Below, piece by piece: positions 9,248 through 18,514 of a DNA stretch of 64,000 bases (position 1 is its first letter; each line of letters starts with the position of its first letter). The notes under the pieces were generated by a model. It did no database searches. It was not told the DNA's origin and worked only from the letters and a program-made list of their open reading frames with translations. This DNA is from Cerasicoccus frondis (lineage in GTDB: Bacteria; Verrucomicrobiota; Verrucomicrobiia; Opitutales; Cerasicoccaceae). The DNA lies in NCBI GenBank assembly GCA_031296915.1, contig JAVDPC010000033.1:1-64000 (forward strand), read 5' to 3'. The translations under genes and the position numbers were made by a program.

Positions 9248-11818
9248 CTAAGCCGGGGCCAGCTCTGGGCGGGCAGGCGAACCCTCGTCCAACAGCTCGG
9301 TGAGGTCGGACAACGACCGGAAGTAGCTGGTGAAATCGTCGCCGGTCGAAGCGCCGCCCACGGCTTGCTCGAACAACTCACGCTTCTCCGCCTTGAGCCG
9401 CTGGATGCGCTGCTCGACAGTGCCTGAGGTGATCATGCGGTAGACGAACACCACGCGCTTTTGGCCGATGCGGTGGACGCGGTCGATTGCCTGGGCCTCC
9501 ACGGCGGGGTTCCACCACGGGTCGAGCAGGAACACGTAATCCGCCGCATGCAGCGTAATCCCGGAGCCCCCTGCACGCAGGCTGACCAAAAAGATCCCCG
9601 CCCCTTTCTGCTTCTGGAACTCAGAAACGGGCTTTTGGCGGTCGAGCGTTTTGCCGCTCAGTTCGTAAATCGGGACATCTGGAAATTCTTCTTTGAGCAC
9701 GTCTCGGGCACGGTCCAGCAGCGACACAAACTGACTGAAGACCACGGCTTTGTGCCCGCTGGCGACGATCTCGCGCAGGCGGTCGCGCAGCATGTTCAGC
9801 TTACCGCTCTGGCTCGCATCGCTGGACATCCACGGCAACAGACCCGGGTCGCAGCAGGTCTGCCGCAAACGCGTGAGCAAGGTCAGCAAGCCCATGGCGT
9901 TTTCACGCATGCCTGCGGGTAAATTATCGCCAAAGCGGCTGACGCCCTCAGTGGAAATGCGCAGGTATTCGGAGCGCTGAAGGTCGGTTAGCGGGCAAAC
10001 GAGATCGAACTCGACCTTGTCCGGCAATTCCTTGGCGACTTCCTTTTTCGTGCGGCGGAGGATGAACGGCGCGAGCTGTGTGCGAATCCGCTCCATGGCC
10101 ACGGGCCCCTCGTCGTTGATCGAGTCTTCGAAGCGGCGGCGCATCCCCAGCAGGCCGGGCATCAGGAAGCGGAAAATGGTCCACACGTCGAGGAAGCGGT
10201 TTTCCAGCGGCGTGCCCGTCAGCGCCAGACGGTGGTCAGCCTTAAGCGCGAGGCAGGCCTGAGTCGATTTGGCGTCCGGGTTTTTAATGAACTGCGCCTC
10301 ATCGAGCACCACGTAGCCGAACTCCATTTCGTCCAATTGCGAACGGTGGCGACGCAGTTGCGTGTAGCTGGCCAGCCAGAGAATGTCCGTCTCAGTGTGG
10401 CTTTGAAAGCTTTGCCCTTTGCCAAGCGCCTCTGTCCGCATGTGCGGGAAAAAGCGTTGCACCTCTTGCTGCCAGACGGGCACCACGCTAGCCGGGCAAA
10501 CAATGAGGCTTGGTTTGTCGGCGACCGGGCGAATGCTGAGCAGGCTGAGCACCTGGAGCGTTTTGCCAAGACCCATCTCGTCGGCCAGAAGCCCGTGGCA
10601 ACCGCAGCCAAACAAGTGCTGCAGCCAATGCACGCCGTGTTGCTGGTAGGTGCGGAGAAATTCCGGCGCGCCATTGACGCCTGGGTCCGGGTGGAAAAGT
10701 TGGTTGCGCCAGGCTTCGAGCTCAGGCGAAAGATCCAGCTTCACAGCCTCCTGCGCGAAAAACGAAAACAGCAGGTAACGCGGCGCGCGGCCCGAAATAA
10801 CAGCCATGCTATCGCCGGTTTCGGCAATTGCCTTGGCCTGCTCGCGGTTGAGGCGGACCAGGCCGCGGCCCGGTAAGAGAACCAGCCCCTCGTCGATCTT
10901 GCGCAGCAGACGGCGGCGTTCCTTATCCGTCAACCGGGAAGAGCCGAGCGTGAGCTTCCAGTTGATATCGAGGTCGCCGCCCGCGAGCGTTTCATCGATT
11001 TCCACGGCGACATCGACCTCGCGCACGCCTTCGGCGAGGAATTCGACATCGGGGTCGATTTCCACGGAGAAATGCTGCTTCCATTTCGGCAGATCGCTGC
11101 GCACAAAGCCGGGCAAGCGGTCGAGCTGCTGAAGCTCGTAGCGCGCGGAACCCGACTGGTAGCGGAAACCATCACGGCGCGCGCCGCTGGCCAGGCGGAT
11201 TAAATCCTCCCGCTCTTCAGCCGTCGCCATGTCCGCGCTGGGCGCTTGCGGCCCCAGAGCGCGGATGTCCGGGCAATTCTTTTCGCGCCACACGGCGAGC
11301 ATGGCGAGCCCGCTGTCGATAGCCGAAAACTTGAGCACCAGCCGACGAGTCGGCTTGGGTGCAGTCGGCTGAGCCTTGGCTTTTTTCTCCGGCTTTTCGG
11401 AGACGGTTTTTGGGTCTGCGGGCGCTTCCGCATCGTCTGGCTCGGCGTCCTTTTTGCTCGGTTTCAACTCCGGGGGGAGCGCGCCAGCTTCCTCGGCGAC
11501 CAACTCCTCGATTTCGTAAAGCGCAGCCACTGCAAGGATTGCGCGTTGAAATTTATCTTCGATGGACGAGCGAGTCTGCAGTTTGTCGTTTTCCCAATCC
11601 AGCACGACGTAGACATCCTCCCCCTGCTCCAGGCGCAGGTGGACAATCGCGTCATCAGCGCTGAGCTCGACCTGGCGGATACTGCCCCGACGATAGAGGC
11701 GGCGGCCTTCCTCAATGGCCTCTGAATCAAATTGCTGCTCCCACGCATCCAGCAAGCGCGACAACCAATTGTCGAGCGCTGCGTCTGAATAAACGCGCTG
11801 TGAAATGCGATGATTCAT
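9248..11818 (-). CDS. SNF2-family ATP-dependent helicase/translocase
   Basis: This is a bacterial Swi2/Snf2-type double-stranded DNA translocase. The N-terminal ~370 residues contain a charged Lys/Pro/Ala linker (about 115-155) and a bacterial SNF2-associated region ending in an LLPGRGLVRLNREQ segment. The helicase core has Walker A LLADEMGLGKT (about 408-418), motif Ia LIVCPASVVPVWQQE, motif II VVLDEAQFIKNP, motif III ALTGTPLENR, and C-terminal motifs V/VI (LRAGGSGITLHAADYVFLLDPWWNP, quoted in part: GGSGITLHAAD, WWNPAVEAQAIDRVHRIGQ). No zinc-binding SWIM Cys cluster is visible at the N-terminus. Length (856) is typical. It stands as a single gene; a role in transcription recycling or repair is possible but not shown. 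Confidence 0.93.
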   Translation of the reverse strand: MNHRISQRVYSDAALDNWLSRLLDAWEQQFDSEAIEEGRRLYRRGSIRQVELSADDAIVHLRLEQGEDVYVVLDWENDKLQTRSSIEDKFQRAILAVAALYEIEELVAEEAGALPPELKPSKKDAEPDDAEAPADPKTVSEKPEKKAKAQPTAPKPTRRLVLKFSAIDSGLAMLAVWREKNCPDIRALGPQAPSADMATAEEREDLIRLASGARRDGFRYQSGSARYELQQLDRLPGFVRSDLPKWKQHFSVEIDPDVEFLAEGVREVDVAVEIDETLAGGDLDINWKLTLGSSRLTDKERRRLLRKIDEGLVLLPGRGLVRLNREQAKAIAETGDSMAVISGRAPRYLLFSFFAQEAVKLDLSPELEAWRNQLFHPDPGVNGAPEFLRTYQQHGVHWLQHLFGCGCHGLLADEMGLGKTLQVLSLLSIRPVADKPSLIVCPASVVPVWQQEVQRFFPHMRTEALGKGQSFQSHTETDILWLASYTQLRRHRSQLDEMEFGYVVLDEAQFIKNPDAKSTQACLALKADHRLALTGTPLENRFLDVWTIFRFLMPGLLGMRRRFEDSINDEGPVAMERIRTQLAPFILRRTKKEVAKELPDKVEFDLVCPLTDLQRSEYLRISTEGVSRFGDNLPAGMRENAMGLLTLLTRLRQTCCDPGLLPWMSSDASQSGKLNMLRDRLREIVASGHKAVVFSQFVSLLDRARDVLKEEFPDVPIYELSGKTLDRQKPVSEFQKQKGAGIFLVSLRAGGSGITLHAADYVFLLDPWWNPAVEAQAIDRVHRIGQKRVVFVYRMITSGTVEQRIQRLKAEKRELFEQAVGGASTGDDFTSYFRSLSDLTELLDEGSPARPELAPA

Positions 11819-12016
11819 CTAAGCGTAGCGAGGACCGATGGGCACAAAATCCAGCAGGGTATACGAACAATGTGACCAATCAGGGAGCAAAATAAGTATA
11901 GATAACCGGTGAGCGTATAGGCCCATTTTCCGCGCGGCAAGGGAAATCAGGTCTTCTTTTCGCCTTTTGGCGCTTTGCTAAGTATCTGCCAATAGGCAGG
12001 ATAGGCGCACGCCCAT

Positions 12017-12796
12017 TTACAAGGTCACCCGCAGCCCGTCGTAGGCCAGGTCGACTCTTTCGGGCATTTTAGCGGCCCAGGTCTCGTGGTCGATGTGGAA
12101 TGTGAAATGCGTCAGGTAGGACTGCGGCGCTCCCATTTCCACCGCGACTTGCATCGCCTGCGGCGTGCTCATGTGGGTAGGGTGCTCCTTGGGGCGCAGG
12201 CCGTCGAGCACCACCAAATCCGCCCCAGCGGCCAGCTCACGCGCTGCGGGGGGGACTTCCCGGCAGTCGTTGTAATAGGCGAACTTCTTGCCCGATGATT
12301 TCTCCTCGAACACCAGCCCCAGCGACTGCAAACCGCCATGCGGCAACAGTGTGCTGGAGACCGTGCCACCTGGCGTTTCGAGCACGGAAGGCATCTCGTC
12401 CAGACGGAACGCGGCGTAGCCCTTGCTGGCGGGCGTCTCGCCAATGGCGTATGGGTAAATCTGTTTGATGCGCGCCAGGCCAATCGTCGTGCTGTAAACG
12501 GGCAGCGCCACGCCGCCCAGCAAATCGCAAAAGCGGCGCAAATCGTCCATCCCCTGCACGTGATCGGCATGCGGATGCGTTAAAATGAACGTGTCGATCC
12601 ACTCGATCTGATTGCGAATGCATTGCAGGCGAAACTCTGGCGCAGCGTCGACCTGCACATGATAGCCGTCCATTACAACGTGGATGCTGCTGCGGGTACG
12701 CCAGTTTTTGGGATTCGTTAAATCGCACCCCTCGCTGTCATGAGCAATCATGGGCACCCCCTGCGATGTGCCCGTTCCTAAAAAAATCACCTCCAT
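12017..12796 (-). CDS. MBL-fold metallo-hydrolase (PhnP-like)
   Basis: The N-terminus MEVIFLGTGTSQGVP and the metal-binding HPHADHVQGMDDL are hallmarks of the metallo-beta-lactamase superfamily branch that includes PhnP cyclic phosphate phosphodiesterase and tRNase Z. Further metal-ligand candidates are the D in VVLDGLR and the H in TFHIDH. Length (259) fits the PhnP-like group. No phosphonate genes are nearby, so the substrate is open. The gene is divergent from the SDR gene, with starts 93 bp apart. Confidence 0.88.
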   Translation of the reverse strand: MEVIFLGTGTSQGVPMIAHDSEGCDLTNPKNWRTRSSIHVVMDGYHVQVDAAPEFRLQCIRNQIEWIDTFILTHPHADHVQGMDDLRRFCDLLGGVALPVYSTTIGLARIKQIYPYAIGETPASKGYAAFRLDEMPSVLETPGGTVSSTLLPHGGLQSLGLVFEEKSSGKKFAYYNDCREVPPAARELAAGADLVVLDGLRPKEHPTHMSTPQAMQVAVEMGAPQSYLTHFTFHIDHETWAAKMPERVDLAYDGLRVTL

Positions 12797-12888
12797 CGCC
12801 AGGGATTTAAGCCCGATGACGGCAATTTTCGCAAAGCAAATTTCGCCAAGATTGACTCAGCCTTCACCGCGCGACTAACCTTCGAAGC

Positions 12889-13584
12889 ATGGGAGAGGAT
12901 TCGCGCTTTATCGTCATTACCGGCTGCACCCGCGGCCTGGGGCGCGCGCTGATGGACGCCTATCGAGCAGAGGGGCACAAGCTCGCGGGATGCGGGACCA
13001 ATGCCGCGCTCATTGCTGAAATGCAGGACGTGCACGGCCCAGCGGAAGATTTCTCCGTGGTCGACGTGACCCAAGCCCAGCCAGTCGAAGCCTGGGCGGA
13101 TGACTTGATCGCTCGCCATGGCGCGCCGGATTTGCTGATCGCCAACGCCGGCATGATCAATCGCCATGGAGACTTCGCAGAAATCCCGGTCGAACACTGG
13201 GAGGAAATGCTGAGTCTCAACGTTATGGGCGTCGTCCACACCCTGCGCGCCTTTGTCCCGGCCATGAAAGCGCGTGGCTCGGGCGTGATCACGGCCTTCA
13301 GCTCGGGCGCCGGACATCGCGGCTACCCCAAAGTCGCGCCCTACTGCGCCACCAAGCACGCCTTGGAAGGCATCATGCGCGCCCTAGCTCTGGAGATGCC
13401 AGACACGATGGCCTGCGTTCCCGTCCAACCAGGCGTGATCGACACCGATTTACTGCGCGGTCACTACGGCGAACGTTCGCAATTGGAGGCGTCTCCCGAA
13501 CGCTGGGTGAAAGTCGCGGCGCCATTCCTGCTCAACCTCGGCCCCGAGCACAACGGCCAATCTCTCCGCATGGAGGGTTACTAG
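12889..13584 (+). CDS. Short-chain dehydrogenase/reductase (SDR)
   Basis: This is a classical SDR with an NAD(P)-binding TGCTRGLGRAL motif near the N-terminus, NAG at the end of the fourth strand (LLIANAGMIN), a catalytic Ser region (ITAFSSGAG) and the catalytic Y152/K156 pair (YCATK). Length 231 is normal. The substrate cannot be read from sequence. It is followed 17 bp later by mutY on the same strand, so the two are probably co-transcribed, though no functional link is obvious. Confidence 0.88.
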   Translation: MGEDSRFIVITGCTRGLGRALMDAYRAEGHKLAGCGTNAALIAEMQDVHGPAEDFSVVDVTQAQPVEAWADDLIARHGAPDLLIANAGMINRHGDFAEIPVEHWEEMLSLNVMGVVHTLRAFVPAMKARGSGVITAFSSGAGHRGYPKVAPYCATKHALEGIMRALALEMPDTMACVPVQPGVIDTDLLRGHYGERSQLEASPERWVKVAAPFLLNLGPEHNGQSLRMEGY

Positions 13585-13601
13585 AATTTCCACTACACCG
13601 C

Positions 13602-14651
13602 ATGCCTGCATCGCCGCCAACATTGCCCAATGAGGCCGAGGCTTTTGACGCCTCACTGCTCGCTTGGTATCGCGAAAACTACCGCCCGCTGCCCTGGCGT
13701 GAGCAATCCTCGCTCTACCGCACCGTGGTGTCTGAGCTCATGTGCCAGCAAACGCAGATTGCGACCGCCCTGCCCTACTTTGCCCGGTGGATGGAGCGGT
13801 TGCCGGATTTCGAGGCGCTGGCCCAGGCAAGCGAAGCCACCGTCGTCAAACTCTGGGAAGGCCTCGGCTATTACTCACGCGCACGCAACCTGCACAAACT
13901 CGCCCAACAGTGGGTCGCCGCCGATCCCAAGCCCCAAACCGCAGAGCAATGGCGCGCCTACCCGGGCGTCGGCCCCTACACGGCGGCGGCGATCGCCAGC
14001 ATCACCTTTGGCGAAAAAAGCGCCGTCGTCGACGGCAACGTGGTCCGCATTCTTGCGCGCTTGACCAATGACCAACGCGAATTTCCCGACGGCGGTCGCG
14101 CCGTGAAATCCTTCACTACGCTGGCGGATTTACTCATCGCCCACGCTACCCATGCCGGCGACCACAATCAGGCGATGATGGAGCTGGGCGCCACGCTCTG
14201 CACGAAAGCCAACCCGCAATGCCTGCTTTGCCCAGTGCGCAAATTCTGCTCCAGCTATCGTGAAGCCGACCCCGCACAACTACCGCGCATTGCCAAAAAG
14301 CAGGTCATCCAGCGCCGCATCGATCGGGTATTCCTGGTCCACGACGAGTGCCTGCTGCTGCACCAGATTCCCAGTAACGCACGCCGCCTAGCCGGCATGT
14401 GCGAACTGCCGCCAGCCGACATGATCGGCGTTTCCTACCCCGCCGAGCTGCTCATGACCCGCCGACGCGGCATCGCCAACGAACGCATCGAAGAACGTTT
14501 TTTGCACGTAGATTGGTCAACCACTCTGGAAAAGCTCGTCGGCTCCGAAGCAACCTTGTTCTGGCAGCCGCTGGACGAGTTAGATGACATCACGCTCACC
14601 GGTCCTCACCGCAAATGGCTCGCAGAATTGCTCAAGAAGCACGCCAGCTGA
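13602..14651 (+). CDS. mutY: A/G-specific adenine glycosylase MutY
   Basis: MutY removes adenine mispaired with 8-oxoguanine. Visible features are PWRE near the N-terminus, catalytic E45 in SELMCQQTQ, helix-hairpin-helix segments (LWEGLGYYSRARNLHKLA and YPGVGPYTAAAIASI), catalytic D144 in VVDGNVVRI, and the [4Fe-4S] ligands C200, C207, C210 and C216. The C-terminal ~120 residues form the NUDIX-like domain that recognises the oxidised base (RIDRVFLVHDECLLLHQ..., GMCELPPADM). Length 349 is normal. Confidence 0.95.
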   Translation: MPASPPTLPNEAEAFDASLLAWYRENYRPLPWREQSSLYRTVVSELMCQQTQIATALPYFARWMERLPDFEALAQASEATVVKLWEGLGYYSRARNLHKLAQQWVAADPKPQTAEQWRAYPGVGPYTAAAIASITFGEKSAVVDGNVVRILARLTNDQREFPDGGRAVKSFTTLADLLIAHATHAGDHNQAMMELGATLCTKANPQCLLCPVRKFCSSYREADPAQLPRIAKKQVIQRRIDRVFLVHDECLLLHQIPSNARRLAGMCELPPADMIGVSYPAELLMTRRRGIANERIEERFLHVDWSTTLEKLVGSEATLFWQPLDELDDITLTGPHRKWLAELLKKHAS

Positions 14652-14713
14652 ACTTCGCGACCGCTTTACATTGACGCACGATTCTCGGACGGCACAGTAA
14701 TTTTCGCTACGCA

Positions 14714-15589
14714 ATGTTTCTTTTGGGTATAATCATACTGACGGTGGTTATTTCGGCGGTTGCCTGGAAAAGCCCCACTCAGTTCCAACACTTTTTATTC
14801 TCCCCCGCGCGCATTCTGGGCGGTCGGGAGTATTACCGCATGGTTTCGAGCGCGTTCATCCATGTGGATGTCCCGCACCTGCTGTTCAATATGTATTCGC
14901 TCTACGCGTTTGCAGCCTATCTGGAGGTGCGCTACAGCGCGGCTGCCTTTGCGGTGCTTTACCTGCTCAGCATATTAGGCGGCTCGGCGCTATCATTGTT
15001 AATGCACCGGAATGACCCGTTCTACACTGCGGCTGGAGCCTCAGGCGGAGTGAGCGGCATCATTTTCGCGAGCCTTTTCCTGCTGCCCTATTCGTCCATC
15101 TCATTGCTGTTTATCCCAATCGGAATACCGGACTACCTTTTCGCCTTTATTTTTATTGGCGTGAGCATCTATGGCATGCGCAACAAAAGCGGCAACATCG
15201 GGCATGACGCACACTTGGGCGGCGCACTCACGGGCATGCTGTCAGTCGCTCTCTTTTACCCCGAGCTGATTTGGCAGCGCGTTTGGCTTTTTGCCGGGCT
15301 GTTCATTTTTACCGTCGTGCTGACGGGAGTGTATCTGAAGGAATCGCTGGACCTGCAGCACGTCAGTCTGAATCCTTTTCCCCAGCGCAAGTCCAAGCCC
15401 CAATCAAGTCCCAAACCAAAGAAACAACTCCCCTTGGAGGAAAGGCTCAAAACGAGTCGTGGCCGCGAACGCTACATCAATGAGCTGCTGGATCGCGTAT
15501 CCGTCGAGGGCATGGATAGCCTGACGCCTGAAGATCGCGCACTGCTCAACCAACACGCCGCCAAACTACAAAACCGTCGCAATCCGTAA
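14714..15589 (+). CDS. Rhomboid-family intramembrane serine protease
   Basis: Six or more hydrophobic segments span residues 1-215. Catalytic residues are present: S110 in GASGGVSG and H167 in GHDAHLGGALTG. HLLFNMYSLYAF matches the conserved HxxxN segment of rhomboids. The C-terminal ~75 residues form a soluble, charged, Pro/Lys-rich tail ending in a helical segment (PEDRALLNQHAAKLQ). Rhomboids cleave single-pass membrane proteins within or next to the membrane. The next gene, only 7 bp downstream, encodes a single-pass ankyrin protein that could be a partner or substrate; that link is inference. Confidence 0.92.
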   Translation: MFLLGIIILTVVISAVAWKSPTQFQHFLFSPARILGGREYYRMVSSAFIHVDVPHLLFNMYSLYAFAAYLEVRYSAAAFAVLYLLSILGGSALSLLMHRNDPFYTAAGASGGVSGIIFASLFLLPYSSISLLFIPIGIPDYLFAFIFIGVSIYGMRNKSGNIGHDAHLGGALTGMLSVALFYPELIWQRVWLFAGLFIFTVVLTGVYLKESLDLQHVSLNPFPQRKSKPQSSPKPKKQLPLEERLKTSRGRERYINELLDRVSVEGMDSLTPEDRALLNQHAAKLQNRRNP

Positions 15590-15596
15590 CGACATT

Positions 15597-16310
15597 ATGG
15601 GCATTCATGATCGAGACTGGAACCGTGAACCGCAACGCAGCGAATTCTTTTGGATGGCTTGGCCTCTCTGGGCAAAAATCCTGTCCGTCGTCGCTGTCAT
15701 TTTCCTGTTGGTCGCCATCGTCCGCAACGCTGACCAATCAGGCTATGGCCCCTACGATTACGACGAATTTGATGAGTACTACGAAGAGTTGGAAGCCTCC
15801 ATGCCCTTCATCATGGCGCTACAAATGGGCGATCAGGAACTGATCAAGGAGATCCTGCACGATAAACCGGAGCTATTGGAAAACGCCACGCCAAGTTTCG
15901 ACGGTCTAGGCCCCCAAAGCCAGCAGGGAGCTCTGTTCTGTGCAATGCTCTACGGCAATGCGGACTCCATCTCAGCGGTCCTCGACGCAGGGGCAGACGT
16001 CAATCATCGCAACGACGATGGCCGCACAGCGCTTCACCTCGCCGCCAGCCAGAATAAACCACTGATCGTCAAGCTGCTCGTTACCCACGGCGCCGACGTA
16101 AACGCTCAGGACGCAGTTGGGTTCACGCCATTGTTCGACGCTGCTCAAACGGGCGCGATCTCCGCTGGCAAAGCGCTACTGGAAGCTGGCGCGAATCCCA
16201 ATGTAACCACTTCCGATGGGCAAAGCCCCGCCAGCATCGCCAAGGAGTTTCAACAACCACGTTTCAGCGCGCTACTCTCCCAATTTCTAGCTACCGCGCC
16301 CAAGCAATGA
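15597..16310 (+). CDS. Single-pass membrane protein with ankyrin repeats
   Basis: A short polar N-terminus (about 25 residues) is followed by one membrane helix (about 25-42, LWAKILSVVAVIFLLVAIV), an acidic Tyr/Asp/Glu-rich stretch (YGPYDYDEFDEYYEELE) and about four ankyrin repeats. The clearest repeats are DGRTALHLAASQNKPLIVKLLVTHGADVN and AVGFTPLFDAAQTGAISAGKALLEAGANPN (each quoted by its key parts: DGRTALHLAA, LLVTHGADVN, GFTPLFDAA, LLEAGANPN). Ankyrin repeats mediate protein binding. It is translated directly after the rhomboid gene (7 bp gap), suggesting co-expression. Confidence 0.85.
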   Translation: MGIHDRDWNREPQRSEFFWMAWPLWAKILSVVAVIFLLVAIVRNADQSGYGPYDYDEFDEYYEELEASMPFIMALQMGDQELIKEILHDKPELLENATPSFDGLGPQSQQGALFCAMLYGNADSISAVLDAGADVNHRNDDGRTALHLAASQNKPLIVKLLVTHGADVNAQDAVGFTPLFDAAQTGAISAGKALLEAGANPNVTTSDGQSPASIAKEFQQPRFSALLSQFLATAPKQ

Positions 16311-16441
16311 CCTCATAAGCGGATTTCATCGACCTGAGTCTCGAAACTTCTACTTGCGATTTGGTTAATCGCGGCCTAATTTAGCGCTACCTCTGTTTCG
16401 CTGCCCTTGTTTGTTAACCCACTTACCGCGCACATTCCGCC

Positions 16442-18502
16442 ATGAAATATTTACGCCGATGGGGCAGTGTTGGCCTCCAGATCAATCGATTACTTGCGGT
16501 GAGCTGGGCATTTTCAGCATTGTGCGTTCAAGCTGCAAAGCCTGCCGCCAGCGCTAAAATCGACGATATCCTGGCCAACTATTGGCAAGAGCAGCAGGTG
16601 CAGGGGCAGCCAATTGTCACCGATGAAATTTACCTGCGGCGAGCCTACCTGACCATTGTCGGGCGCATCCCGACTTACGAAGAAACGACGGCTTGGCTTA
16701 GCGATCAAAACCCCGAAAAACGGCGCAAACTCGTCGACGAGCTCATTGCCTCGGAAGGCTTTGTGAGCCATCAGTTCAACCTCTGGGCCGACGCCCTGCG
16801 GATCCGCACCACGGGGCGTGAAGGCAACGAAAGCGGCGGCAAATACTTCGTCCCCTGGCTCAAAAACCAACTTCGCGCCAACAAGCCCTACGACGAGTGG
16901 GTGCGCGAAATCCTCGTGGCCGAAGGCGCGCCGTGGGATAACCCGGCCAGCTCCTATTACCTGCGGGACATAGGCATGCCGCTCGATAACATGGCACTGA
17001 CGATGCAAGTCTTCCTCGGCACGCAAATGCAGTGCGCCCAATGCCATGACCACCCCACCGACGTCTGGACTCGCCGCGATTTTTATGAAATGGCCGCCTT
17101 CCGCTACGCCGTAGACACGCGGATGGGCTACGGCAATATGGACGAGCTCCAGCCTGTGCTGGAGTTACTGCAAGAGCGCAATTTTGAAGAGCTATCCGAA
17201 AAAGATCAAAAGCGGATGAACGCCAACAAGCTTCTCAATCCGGCGGGTCGAGACCTCTTCCGCCCGATGCAGTGGCAAACCAGTCATCAGGAACGCAAGC
17301 TCAAGTATCCCCACGATTACCAATACGACGACGTCGAGGCCAAGAGCGTCGTGAAGCCACACACCATCTTTGGCGAAACCCCGGCGACACAAGACATGAA
17401 AGGCGCCGAGCGCGCTAATTATTATGCGGAGTGGATCACCTCGCCGGACAATCCCCGCTTTACGCTCGTCATCGCCAACCGCTTGTGGAAAGCCGCCATG
17501 GGCCGCGGCGCCATCGAGCCCATTGATGACATTCGCGAAGATTCCCAATCACAGGTCCCCGGCTTGGCGGAAGCGCTGACTGGGATCATGCGCGAAAATG
17601 ACTACGACCTCCGCGCATTTTACGCCACCATCCTCAAGACGGATTTCTTTCAACGCGAGGCCGTGGTGTTCGACCCCGAGAAGCCCGAAGACTACCACTA
17701 CACCGGCCCGGTCCTGCGGCGGCTGACCGCTGAGCAGTTGTGGGATTCCTACGTCGTCCTGCTCAAACCCGAAGTCGACAACAAGCCAGCCGATTACACC
17801 GACGAAATTCCCGAGCCGCCCGGGCCCGTGCAACTGCTCGCCACCTTTACGCCAGATCAATTGGCGGACTACCTCTCCAGCGCAGAAAAAGCCTGGCGGG
17901 AACGCTCCGACGCCCGCACCGCGTTTTACAAGATCCGCAATGATCCCGACATGCGCGACACCGAGGAATACAAAACGCTGCAAGCCGCCCACAAGGAGGC
18001 CGAGAAGAAGTGGCGCTCTTATTCCAACGTTGACGCCTCCATGTCGATGATGGGCGCCATGATGGACAGCGAACCCGCCTCAGATTCTGATCAAAAAGAG
18101 AAAGGCAAAAAGCTTCAATGGTGGGAGAAGAACCTCCACCGCGCTGCCGATTTAAACAGCCCGGAAAATGTCGACCACTGGTTGCGCGTCTTTGGTCAGT
18201 CCGACCGCGACCTCGTCGACAATGCCGACGACAGCTCCACGGTTAACCAGGCGCTGCTTCTCTTAAACTCCGGCCAAACCAACGTCGCGTTGACGGATCA
18301 CGCCGACCCGATTCAACGCGTCCGCAAAGTCGAGGACTCGGCCGAGGCCGCCGAAATCCTGACCCTGGGCTTCCTTACCCGCTACCCGAACGAACGTGAA
18401 AAAGCCTACCTCGACACCCAGTGGGAGACTGACCCGAAAAAAGCGCGGGAGCGCATGGCTTGGGCCATGATCAACACGCAGGAATTCATCTTCATTCAAT
18501 AA
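16442..18502 (+). CDS. DUF1549/DUF1553 domain exported protein
   Basis: A signal peptide (to about residue 30, CVQAAKPAAS) precedes a DUF1549 domain (DEIYLRRAYLTIVGRIPTYEE..., FNLWADALRIR, MQCAQCHDHPTDVWTRRDFYEMAAF) and a DUF1553 domain (NPRFTLVIANRLWKAAMGRGAI, YDLRAFYATILKTDFFQRE, VLRRLTAEQLWDSY). The CAQCH sequence is the haem-c-like motif normally seen in DUF1549 proteins. These proteins are expanded in Planctomycetes and Verrucomicrobiota and nearly always sit before a DUF1501 gene, as here (12 bp gap). Biochemical function is not established. A central charged helical segment (residues ~465-540) looks like an insertion. Confidence 0.9.
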   Translation: MKYLRRWGSVGLQINRLLAVSWAFSALCVQAAKPAASAKIDDILANYWQEQQVQGQPIVTDEIYLRRAYLTIVGRIPTYEETTAWLSDQNPEKRRKLVDELIASEGFVSHQFNLWADALRIRTTGREGNESGGKYFVPWLKNQLRANKPYDEWVREILVAEGAPWDNPASSYYLRDIGMPLDNMALTMQVFLGTQMQCAQCHDHPTDVWTRRDFYEMAAFRYAVDTRMGYGNMDELQPVLELLQERNFEELSEKDQKRMNANKLLNPAGRDLFRPMQWQTSHQERKLKYPHDYQYDDVEAKSVVKPHTIFGETPATQDMKGAERANYYAEWITSPDNPRFTLVIANRLWKAAMGRGAIEPIDDIREDSQSQVPGLAEALTGIMRENDYDLRAFYATILKTDFFQREAVVFDPEKPEDYHYTGPVLRRLTAEQLWDSYVVLLKPEVDNKPADYTDEIPEPPGPVQLLATFTPDQLADYLSSAEKAWRERSDARTAFYKIRNDPDMRDTEEYKTLQAAHKEAEKKWRSYSNVDASMSMMGAMMDSEPASDSDQKEKGKKLQWWEKNLHRAADLNSPENVDHWLRVFGQSDRDLVDNADDSSTVNQALLLLNSGQTNVALTDHADPIQRVRKVEDSAEAAEILTLGFLTRYPNEREKAYLDTQWETDPKKARERMAWAMINTQEFIFIQ

Positions 18503-18514
18503 CGCAGGAACGAC

